Positions 23,073 through 30,129 of a DNA stretch of 32,891 nucleotides are shown here, piece by piece. The notes under the pieces were generated by a model, which worked only from the letters and a program-made list of their open reading frames with translations, was not told the DNA's origin and made no database searches. The DNA lies in the NCBI GenBank assembly GCA_026391975.1, contig JAPLDB010000010.1, positions 3,548-36,438 on the forward strand, read 5' to 3'. The number at the start of each line of letters is the position of its first letter. Position 1 is the stretch's first letter. The DNA is from Bacteroidota bacterium (GTDB taxonomy: Bacteria; Bacteroidota; Bacteroidia; AKYH767-A; 2013-40CM-41-45). A program made the position numbers and the translations under genes.

Positions 23073-23417
23073 ATGCCAAGAAGTGTCAATTCAGTCGCAT
23101 CGAGAGCGCGCAGAAAAAAGCTCTTAAATCTAGCCAAAGGTAATTATGGGTCAAGAGCAAATGTATTAACCGTTGCCAAGCATACGGTTGAAAAAGGTCT
23201 CACCTACGCTTTCAGGGACCGCAAAGCAAAAAAACGCACCTACCGGTCATTGTGGATTTCACGTCTCAATGCCGCTGCACGTGAGCATGGAATGAGTTAT
23301 GCTGTATTCATGGGAAAGATTCATAAAAACAATATCGCCCTCAATCGCAAGGCGCTTGCTGATCTTGCAATGAATCATCCGGAGGCGTTCAAAGCAGTTG
23401 TCAATTCACTCAAATAA
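23073..23417 (+). CDS. rplT: 50S ribosomal protein bL20
   Basis: 114 residues, normal size. Motifs: [46 protein letters not shown] and [14 protein letters not shown] 23S rRNA-binding assembly protein and, in several bacteria, translational repressor of the infC-rpmI-rplT operon. Followed 22 bases later by a strong terminator, which ends the operon. Confidence 0.97.
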   Translation: MPRSVNSVASRARRKKLLNLAKGNYGSRANVLTVAKHTVEKGLTYAFRDRKAKKRTYRSLWISRLNAAAREHGMSYAVFMGKIHKNNIALNRKALADLAMNHPEAFKAVVNSLK

Positions 23418-23439
23418 CTACGCCATAGTTTTTAGTGGT

Positions 23440-23470
23440 AAGAAGGGAATCCATTGAGGTTCCCTTTCTT
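23440..23470 (+). terminator. Terminator of the thrS-rplT operon
   Basis: A 10-bp stem (23440-23449 with 23460-23470, one bulged T) of AAGAAGGGAA type around a 10-base loop, ending in TTTCTTATTTG. It starts 22 bases after the rplT stop. A TTG-start extension of the next frame from 23454 would lie inside this hairpin, which argues for the ATG at 23511. Confidence 0.75.
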
Positions 23471-23510
23471 ATTTGTTGAAGGTGAACCACCCAATCCTAT
23501 CTCCCCTGCA

Positions 23511-24896
23511 ATGAAGCGAGATGTCGTCATTCAGAATGTATTATACGGAATTCTGCTTTCAGCTTTCCTGATACTTTATTTCATTCTGTCAATCAACAGC
23601 CGGCTTTCCGCTGACGATTTTTTCTTCCTGAAAAATCTTGAAGCACACGGATGGTGGCAAAGTATGTTGTTGTCATGGAATTCCTGGGTTACACGATGGA
23701 CCTCGATACTTTGGCTGAATTCGATTTTTAGCTTTTACAATCTCACCGGCAATTTTCTCTTTTTTCATATAGTAACATTGCTGATGCTGGTCTTTGCACT
23801 CTACCGTTTTTCCGTGTTCTCGATGGATTTTATTATCAGGAACAGCTCGCGAAAATCCCCTGGACTTACTGCCCTTGCTGACTTGCCAAGACATTCAAGA
23901 TTTGCCGTTTCATTTCTTATTTCATTTTTTATTTTAACAACCGGCGTCGGTGAAACTTTTTTCTGGATAACATCATCGGCGATGTACCTCTGGGGATTTA
24001 TTGCTGTTTGCTTTATGCTTGCAGAAGTTTTAAGAGGGGAGAAGTCTGTAAGTACTTTGATAGTTTGTGTATTAACAGCAGCGTATATTGGAGGTGCAGC
24101 TGAAGCGATTGCCATTCCCTGTTTCATTTTGCTGCTCCTAATCATTGCATTTCAGCTGAGGAAAAAAATGTTAAAACCTACAACAGCAATTTCAATCGCA
24201 GTTCTTTTTGTTTCTATTCTTATCAGTTATTCCGGTGAGGGCAGGGCGCTGAGGCAATCTGCACTTCCTGATATTTCCTTGCTGCAGTCGGTAATCCTGA
24301 GCTTCAGATCTGTCGCACAAATTGAATTGTATTTTATATCGGATAAATTTTTATTTATCATCCTGTTTTTTATTGCATGGATGGGATTTGGCGCCAAACT
24401 TCCTTTCAAGCTGAATGTTAATTATAAATTATTTGCATGGGTATTTATTGCATATGCCCTCCTTTGTTTCATTTTTATTTTCCCTACATCCTATTTGCTG
24501 GGTGAAATTCCCCCGCTTCGTGCCAGGATCTTCGTTGGGTTTCTGAATTGCTGTTTGCTTGCTTTTGCCGGGGTAGTCACAGGTGCATATTTTCGCAGAC
24601 CTTTGTTTACCTCAATTATTTCATCCGCTGCTGTACTTTTTTTGATTGTCATGATCGGGAAAGTTGCCATCGAACAGAAACAGATCACAACCAGGTATGC
24701 AGTTGCTGTGGACAAACGGATGCTATTGCTTAAAACATATGTGGACCTTGGTGACAATGCAGCCATTACTTTGGATCCTCTCCCTGATTCAGGATTGTTG
24801 CTGTCATCAGAAATTTCTTCCAATCCCACAGATTTCAGAAATCAGCATCTTAAAAAATATTACGGAATAACAAATGACATCCTCTTGAAGGAGTAA
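23511..24896 (+). CDS. Polytopic membrane protein, possibly GT-C type
   Basis: 461 residues from the ATG at 23511, with about ten to twelve hydrophobic segments. After the first membrane helix comes SINSRLSADDFFFLKNL, an acidic DD in the first outer loop followed by an aromatic stretch (GWWQSMLLSWNSWVTRWTS). This layout is common to GT-C membrane glycosyltransferases and to the DUF6056-like family of Bacteroidota, which I think is the nearest match. That placement is tentative. The C-terminal part (about 390-461) is a soluble tail. The Rieske gene follows after 30 bases and may be co-transcribed. No substrate can be suggested. Confidence 0.75.
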   Translation: MKRDVVIQNVLYGILLSAFLILYFILSINSRLSADDFFFLKNLEAHGWWQSMLLSWNSWVTRWTSILWLNSIFSFYNLTGNFLFFHIVTLLMLVFALYRFSVFSMDFIIRNSSRKSPGLTALADLPRHSRFAVSFLISFFILTTGVGETFFWITSSAMYLWGFIAVCFMLAEVLRGEKSVSTLIVCVLTAAYIGGAAEAIAIPCFILLLLIIAFQLRKKMLKPTTAISIAVLFVSILISYSGEGRALRQSALPDISLLQSVILSFRSVAQIELYFISDKFLFIILFFIAWMGFGAKLPFKLNVNYKLFAWVFIAYALLCFIFIFPTSYLLGEIPPLRARIFVGFLNCCLLAFAGVVTGAYFRRPLFTSIISSAAVLFLIVMIGKVAIEQKQITTRYAVAVDKRMLLLKTYVDLGDNAAITLDPLPDSGLLLSSEISSNPTDFRNQHLKKYYGITNDILLKE

Positions 24897-24926
24897 GTGA
24901 TAATTTTATTCCAGAAATAAATTAAA

Positions 24927-25355
24927 ATGGAAAGAAGAGAATTTATTAAGGCGGGCTGTGGCTTATGTGCTTCCCTCGCAACTATTGGCGCAGTTGGTTC
25001 TTTACTTGAAGGTTGCAAACCGGGCGAACTGATATTTAACACAACACCCACTGATGGAAATATTAGTGTGCCTCTGGAAAAGTTTCTACATAATAAGTAC
25101 GTCGTTGTAAGATTAAAACATCTTGAATATGATCTATTGCTGGTGAAAGAAAACGAAAGTACCTTCAATACACTTGCTATGCAATGCACCCACCGCCAGC
25201 AACCACTTGTTGTAACTTCAACCGGATTGATCTGTAATGAACATGGCAGCCGGTTTGACCTCTCTGGCAACGTAACCCGCGATCCCGCCACAAAACCACT
25301 CATTAAATTTAAAACAGAACTGGATGGATTAAATGTAGTCATTCATTTATCCTGA
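24927..25355 (+). CDS. Rieske [2Fe-2S] protein with N-terminal export signal
   Basis: 142 residues. The N-terminus ERREFIKAGCGLCASLATIGAVG has the twin-arginine start and hydrophobic stretch of a Tat-type signal or anchor, with Cys30 (LLEGC) as a possible lipidation site. The cluster-binding residues are Cys87 and His89 (MQCTHRQ) and Cys103 and His106 (ICNEHGSRFD), i.e. C-x-H with C-x2-H, 13 residues apart. It would carry one electron at the periplasmic face. No cytochrome b or oxygenase subunit is nearby, so the redox partner is unknown. It converges with the patatin gene, with a heptamer array in the 73-bp gap. Confidence 0.88.
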   Translation: MERREFIKAGCGLCASLATIGAVGSLLEGCKPGELIFNTTPTDGNISVPLEKFLHNKYVVVRLKHLEYDLLLVKENESTFNTLAMQCTHRQQPLVVTSTGLICNEHGSRFDLSGNVTRDPATKPLIKFKTELDGLNVVIHLS

Positions 25356-25382
25356 TCATATAACATTCCCCTGTACCTCTGT

Positions 25383-25431
25383 CTTCTAACTTCTAACTTT
25401 TGACTTATGACTTTTAACTTTTTCCTTCCTA
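25383..25431. repeat. CTTCTAA heptamer array
   Basis: Seven units with exact 7-bp period, all starting CTT (CTTCTAA twice, then CTTTTGA, CTTATGA, CTTTTAA, CTTTTTC, CTTCCTA). Two Gs on the plus strand. The last unit ends on the stop codon (25429-25431, minus strand) of the patatin gene. Confidence 0.8.
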
Positions 25432-27720
25432 CTCCGTCGCCGACTTGCTGAAAATAATATACCCGAAATGGAACAAAAAAGAAAATGGATTTTTTCTTTC
25501 ATGGTAATAATTCAATGAAAGGCTGATGGGGCCAAGAGGGCTGTGAAATACCGTGACAGCACTGCCTATATAAAATTGCTTCGCGAATTCTTTTCCATAT
25601 TCAGTTTTAAGATCAGCTGTCTTGACGAGTTCACGATAGGGCTGAAAAACATATCCTTCAAGCCGGAAGTCCAGATTGTTCCTGATCATCCATACATTTC
25701 TCAGTCCGAGTCCGCCGTATTGATGTGCGTGAAAGTCTGGCAAATACAGCGTTTGCATCTCCGACACAGGTTCAAATGATGGGGATGCAAGAATAGTAGA
25801 AGTGTAGTTTGTAAAGAATGGCTCATTACTCCATTGAAGCTCAGCAAAAAAACCAAGCTTCAGATGACCTCTTCGTTTGTAATAATTTTCATAGGTAATC
25901 TTTGACTGGAACCAGTCGCGCCCGTTGTTCTTTTCCTGTCTGTCTACTGAAGTTGAACCCGGAAGAGTATATTCTACACCGTTAATATACCGGACTTTGA
26001 CAGACAAAAAAGTTCCCTGGCTTGCATACATTTTTCGGTTGAGCGTATTGCGTTCAAAAAGAAGGTATCCTGTTCCTCCCAAAAAGACACTTTCATCAGC
26101 CGTATCCTTCTGAATGAATTCAGATGTCTGGTAGTAGTTGTCTTTTGTCCTTATGTATGAACCTCCGAGTACAACTTTCCCCTTATTCCTTGCCGGGATA
26201 CCTGCATTAATTCCGAAATTGTAATCACTTTGTATGATGTAACTTGGTTTTTCATCATTGAAAATGGCAGTGCTGCTTTTGTAGAAATCATACTGATTCA
26301 GGGTTGCCTCGCCTTCCAGAAAATAGGGAATGCTCGAGGGAGAATCCATCCTGATTTTTAATTGGCCGCTGGTATAAAGTTTCCCGAAATAAAGATTCGT
26401 GAAAAAGCTATAGGATTTTTTCCGCCAGATATTATACTGCGCCCCTACAAAAACTTCGCTGATGGGCCTGGAAGAAATATTACCTCCAAACTGTGTGATC
26501 AGGTCCTTCTCACGATTGATCCGCACCGAAAGATCATACATTTTTGTTTCGGGATTGTATTTCAGCTGCGGATAAATGGATTTTACATTTTCATCTGCCA
26601 CCAGTTGAAAGTAATTGCTCTTAAGACGTTCGATTGGTAGTGGCCCTGAACCTGGTTTGATAATGCGTTTTACATATTCCGCCTGTCGCTCATTGATGCC
26701 TTCCACATTTACTTTGTCTACAAGAATTTTAGGGAGGTCCTGGCGAAAGTCATCACGCTTTTTTTTCAGTTCAGTTGAATCAACCCGTCGCTGGATATTA
26801 AATAAAATATCTTTCATTTTGCTTTCGGCTGCCTCATAGCCTGCCTGTATCACTTCTGGTGTATTGTCAAAATCGAACAACCCGAAACGGTCTGTATTTA
26901 CATTGATCAGGATTCCGTTTTCACACAACACTGAAAAATTTGTTGGTGTAGTAAGCATGGTTCTGATCTGTGACACAATATTTCCCTCTGTCGTTGGTGT
27001 GCTGCTGCCTCCTGCATTCACACCGATAATGATGTCCGGTTGAAAATCATTCAGCATGATATCGGCAGGAAAATTATTGTACATGCCGCCATCGTATAAT
27101 ATTTTTCCGTCTAAGATAACGGGCTTGAAATAAAATGGATACGCACTCGATGCCCTGACGGCCTGTGCAAGGTCACCTTTGCGAAACACAACCGTCTGCT
27201 TGTGCTCAATATCTGCAGCCACACAACGGAATGGTACAAAGAGTGAATCGAAATTAAATTTCGCCTTTGCAATTATGGGTGCCAGGTTTTCCATGAGCGA
27301 ATAATCGGCCTGGACTGAGCTTACCAGATTGGTAGGCAACGACGTCGTGATCACTGAATCAAGTGAAAAACGAAGTGTGATCCAACTGGCATTTTCTTCC
27401 TTCTTTCGGAAATAAAAGCTGTAGTCTTCATTCATGGTTCCTGTTGCCCAGTTCAGAAACTCCTCTGAATTCACAATGCTGTCGATCTGATCGCCTGAAT
27501 AACCCTGCGCATACATGCTGCCGATGATGGCACCCGACGATGATCCGGCAATAAAGTCGATTGGAATGTGATTTTCTTCAAGTGCCTTAATGACACCTAC
27601 ATGCGCCATGCCACGGGCTCCGCCACCACTAAGTACCAGGCCAACTTTTTGCGCTTTGGCTTGATGCAAAATACTTAGAACAAGCAGAAGTGAGAGAAAA
27701 TAAAGGCCGCGGGATTTCAC
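25429..27720 (-). CDS. Patatin-like phospholipase with POTRA and outer-membrane beta-barrel
   Basis: 763 residues. Signal peptide 1-23; patatin domain about 25-300 with oxyanion loop SGGGARG (31-37), nucleophile Ser61 in GSSSG (59-63) and catalytic Asp210 in DGG; a POTRA-like segment near 330-400 (ILVDKVNVEGINERQAEYV); and an amphipathic beta-strand-rich C-terminal half (about 410-763) of the Omp85/surface antigen type. This is the layout of PlpD-like (type Vd-like) proteins, where a lipase is carried by its own barrel. It probably hydrolyses phospholipid acyl chains at the outer membrane. Start is GTG at 27720. It lies 38 bases downstream of the BtuF-like gene on the same strand, so a two-gene operon is possible. 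Confidence 0.9.
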   Translation of the reverse strand: MKSRGLYFLSLLLVLSILHQAKAQKVGLVLSGGGARGMAHVGVIKALEENHIPIDFIAGSSSGAIIGSMYAQGYSGDQIDSIVNSEEFLNWATGTMNEDYSFYFRKKEENASWITLRFSLDSVITTSLPTNLVSSVQADYSLMENLAPIIAKAKFNFDSLFVPFRCVAADIEHKQTVVFRKGDLAQAVRASSAYPFYFKPVILDGKILYDGGMYNNFPADIMLNDFQPDIIIGVNAGGSSTPTTEGNIVSQIRTMLTTPTNFSVLCENGILINVNTDRFGLFDFDNTPEVIQAGYEAAESKMKDILFNIQRRVDSTELKKKRDDFRQDLPKILVDKVNVEGINERQAEYVKRIIKPGSGPLPIERLKSNYFQLVADENVKSIYPQLKYNPETKMYDLSVRINREKDLITQFGGNISSRPISEVFVGAQYNIWRKKSYSFFTNLYFGKLYTSGQLKIRMDSPSSIPYFLEGEATLNQYDFYKSSTAIFNDEKPSYIIQSDYNFGINAGIPARNKGKVVLGGSYIRTKDNYYQTSEFIQKDTADESVFLGGTGYLLFERNTLNRKMYASQGTFLSVKVRYINGVEYTLPGSTSVDRQEKNNGRDWFQSKITYENYYKRRGHLKLGFFAELQWSNEPFFTNYTSTILASPSFEPVSEMQTLYLPDFHAHQYGGLGLRNVWMIRNNLDFRLEGYVFQPYRELVKTADLKTEYGKEFAKQFYIGSAVTVFHSPLGPISLSLNYYHERKNPFSFLFHFGYIIFSKSATE

Positions 27721-27758
27721 AAATTTGTATCTCTGAAGGAAAGTACCTGTGCGCGAAG

Positions 27759-28562
27759 TTACTTTACTGATTCAATTTGTTCAAATAGTTTGCAAATATA
27801 GGCCGGTAAATATTGTAGCCGCGAGCCATACCATGAAAACAGTTCACCATCAACACATAAGGCTTTTATTCCGGGATACCGGTTACTGAAATCTTTCAGG
27901 TGCTTTTCCGAAAAAGGAAAGGGCTCACTGGAAAGGAAAAGCAGGTCTGGTTTTGCAGACATAAGTTGCTCACTGCTAATTTCCGGGTATCTGGGAAGAT
28001 GCGAAAAAACATTTGTCAAGCCGCATGATTCAAGCATGCCGTTGATGAACGTATTACCTCCTGCTGCCATCATTGGCTTGTCCCAGATAAGATAAGCCAC
28101 AGATAATATTTTCCTTTGTTCCTCATTTACCGGGAGGGCGTCAAATGCCTGGTCAATTTTATCCAGGACCCTTATTGCTTCGAAATAACGATTGGTAATA
28201 GTTCCCAAAGCAAGGACCATTCGCTTTGCGTCTGAATAGGTGCTGATGTCGCTGATCCAAACGGGAAATTCTTTGGCCAGTTCCTCGATCTGTAACTGTT
28301 CATTTTCTTCTTTATTTGCAATGATCAGATCCGGATTCAACGAACGAATCAATTCAAGATTCAGTTTTTTTGTCCCCCCCACATGCTGCTTCGTCCGAAA
28401 CCATTCTTGCGGATGAATGCAAAATTTCGTGATGCCTATAACTTCAGTAGTAAGCCCGAGGTCATAGAGCAATTCGGACTGAGAGGGAACCAAACTGATG
28501 ATCCGATGGGGACTATCATCCACATTTACAACCCTTCCTGTTTGATCAACTGAGGTTTGCAT
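27759..28562 (-). CDS. BtuF-like helical-backbone metal/cobalamin receptor domain protein
   Basis: 267 residues from the ATG at 28562 (278 from an upstream ATG at 28595). The periplasmic-binding-protein fold of the BtuF/FecB type (PF01497): RIISLVPSQSELLYDLGL, EVIGITKFCIHP, VGGTKKLNLELI..LNPDLIIANKEEN, and a second lobe around MMAAGGNTFINGMLESCG. BtuF-type proteins bind vitamin B12 or Fe-chelates for ABC import. No signal peptide is visible from either start and no permease or ATPase is nearby. So it may be a cytoplasmic variant, as seen in other Bacteroidota, and its ligand is uncertain. The start at 28562 is supported by a TATATTCG box four bases before it. Confidence 0.8.
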   Translation of the reverse strand: MQTSVDQTGRVVNVDDSPHRIISLVPSQSELLYDLGLTTEVIGITKFCIHPQEWFRTKQHVGGTKKLNLELIRSLNPDLIIANKEENEQLQIEELAKEFPVWISDISTYSDAKRMVLALGTITNRYFEAIRVLDKIDQAFDALPVNEEQRKILSVAYLIWDKPMMAAGGNTFINGMLESCGLTNVFSHLPRYPEISSEQLMSAKPDLLFLSSEPFPFSEKHLKDFSNRYPGIKALCVDGELFSWYGSRLQYLPAYICKLFEQIESVK

Positions 28563-28566
28563 ATTG

Positions 28567-28574
28567 CGAATATA
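28567..28574 (-). promoter_or_regulatory. -7-like box abutting the BtuF-like gene
   Basis: TATATTCG on the minus strand is followed by CAAT and then the ATG at 28562. The alternative upstream ATG (28595) would lie before the box. Same spacing as at the YggS-type and xerD genes. Confidence 0.4.
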
Positions 28575-28677
28575 GGTTTTAAGTTGATGTTCCATAGCCC
28601 TTTTTTAACTTTTTGAGGCAGAAATAATTCGTTTTCTCCTCTAACTTTCACAATATTTGCCACCGGAATAATCCGTC

Positions 28678-29844
28678 ATGAAGATTCTTTTTCTTACATC
28701 CAGATTTCCTTTTCCCCTTGAAAAAGGAGATAAACTCCGTGCATTTTACCAGATTGTTGAGCTGAGTAAAAAACACCAGGTTATCCTCGCTGCTGTCAGT
28801 GATGTGAAAGTTTTGCCGGAACATTTAGAAGCCCTCAAGCCCTATTGCAGGAGAATTGTAATTCATAACATCAGAAAGGCAAAACAGTTTCAAAACCTGG
28901 CACGCGCGCTTTTCAACGGGAGACCATTTCAGGTTGAATATTTTTTCTCAAATGATTTCAAGAAAAAAATTCAGAAAATTATTCTCGACGATAAACCTGA
29001 TGCAATCTTTTGCCAATTGGTCCGCATGGCAGAATATGTAAGAGATGAAAAACGAATTCCTGTGACACTTGACTACCAGGATGCATTCAGCAAAGGATAT
29101 GAACGGCAGGCGCAAAGAGAGAGTATATTCAAAAAGATTCCGGTGATGATGGAGTGGAAAAGGATGCTGAAATACGAAGGAAGAATTTTTAATGATTTTA
29201 AAAATAAAATTATTATTTCAGAACAGGACAGGGACTACATAAATCACCCGGAAAACAAAAAAATAGAGGTCATACCCAATGGTGTCGACTTCAATTATTA
29301 TTCCCCTATCGTCAGAGAGAAAAAGTATGATCTCATTTTCTCAGGCAACATGAATTACCCACCGAATATTGAAAGTGCAATTTATATTGCCGAGAAAATA
29401 ATGCCTTTACTGAAAAAGAAAAAACCTGATGCAAAATTGGTGATCGCAGGCGCCAATCCGGCAAGCGATGTGATGAAGCTTCAAAGCGATTCAGTAAATG
29501 TAACCGGCTGGGTAGATGATATCCGCGAGCCATTCGCAGAATCCAGAATCCATCTCGCACCCATGCTGATCAGCATCGGATTGCAAAATAAGATCTTACA
29601 GGCCATGGCGATGAAGATCCCTTGTATCGTTTCTTCCCAGGCCAACAATGCAATTCATGCACCCACCGGCGATTGCCTGTTAGTTGCCGATACTCCTGAG
29701 CAATACGTTGAAAAAATTCTGCTTTTATTGAATGACCGGGCACTTTACAACAAGATAGCCGAAAATGCCTGTCATTTCGTTCGTACCAACTTCGACTGGA
29801 GTGCAATGAATGATAAACTGGAACGGGTGCTGAATAGAAAATAG
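28678..29844 (+). CDS. GT4-family glycosyltransferase (EpsH1/Stp1-like)
   Basis: 388 residues. N-terminal ILFLTSRFPFPLEKGDKLRAFYQ matches the opening of the TIGR03087-like sugar transferases (first described beside PEP-CTERM/EpsH1 clusters, but common in Bacteroidota without them). A GT-B fold: the second domain starts at YDLIFSGNMNYPPN, and the donor site has IGLQNKILQAMAMKIPCIVS where classical GT4 enzymes have E-x7-E. It probably builds an exopolysaccharide or surface glycan. No exosortase or PEP-CTERM gene is present in the window. It is divergent from the BtuF-like gene. It is followed by an octamer array reaching towards lon. Confidence 0.88.
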   Translation: MKILFLTSRFPFPLEKGDKLRAFYQIVELSKKHQVILAAVSDVKVLPEHLEALKPYCRRIVIHNIRKAKQFQNLARALFNGRPFQVEYFFSNDFKKKIQKIILDDKPDAIFCQLVRMAEYVRDEKRIPVTLDYQDAFSKGYERQAQRESIFKKIPVMMEWKRMLKYEGRIFNDFKNKIIISEQDRDYINHPENKKIEVIPNGVDFNYYSPIVREKKYDLIFSGNMNYPPNIESAIYIAEKIMPLLKKKKPDAKLVIAGANPASDVMKLQSDSVNVTGWVDDIREPFAESRIHLAPMLISIGLQNKILQAMAMKIPCIVSSQANNAIHAPTGDCLLVADTPEQYVEKILLLLNDRALYNKIAENACHFVRTNFDWSAMNDKLERVLNRK

Positions 29845-29941
29845 TACACGATTCGATGCCCCGTTTAGACCCTGTCCCGCTTAAATTCGGGAGAAAGCGT
29901 GGCACGATTAGTACTACCTCAGCTCAAAATTCTAGGGCAGG

Positions 29942-30029
29942 CCTCTAATCCCCTAACCACTTAATCACTTCGTCACCTAATCACCTAATCACTTAGTCAC
30001 CCAATCAACCTCTCAACTATTCAACCAAC
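29942..30029. repeat. CACCTAAT octamer array
   Basis: Eleven units with exact 8-bp period over 88 bp. The centre is best conserved (CACCTAAT twice, CACTTAAT, CACTTAGT, CACCCAAT) and both ends degrade (CCTCTAAT, CAACTATT). Only two Gs on the plus strand. It ends 100 bases before the lon ATG. A short imperfect inverted repeat (CCCG...CGGG) lies about 50 bases before the array. Confidence 0.85.
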
Positions 30030-30079
30030 TACCTGCCATTTAGTCCGCCCTCCTACCATAGGTATGATTTTCGACAACC

Positions 30080-30103
30080 AAATCGTACTTTTACAAACGA
30101 TTT
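30080..30103 (+). promoter_or_regulatory. Inverted repeat over the probable lon promoter
   Basis: Perfect 7-bp arms AAATCGT (30080-30086) and ACGATTT (30097-30103), 10 bases apart. The space between holds TACTTTTA (30086-30093), one base off TAnnTTTG, 36 bases before the lon ATG. This looks like a promoter with a repressor site laid over it. It is not a CIRCE element (TTAGCACTC type). Confidence 0.45.
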
Positions 30104-30129
30104 TCCCATTTAACCAAATCTGAGATAAA

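Noticed and set aside
23454-23510. Upstream TTG start for the membrane protein at 23511
   Set aside because: It lies inside the rplT terminator hairpin and adds a Pro-rich, non-hydrophobic stretch.
29870-29900. Third copy of the 18-bp palindrome near the CACCTAAT array
   Set aside because: The sequence there (CCCGCTTAAATTCGGG) is only an imperfect inverted repeat with a different centre. It is related at best and not counted as a copy.
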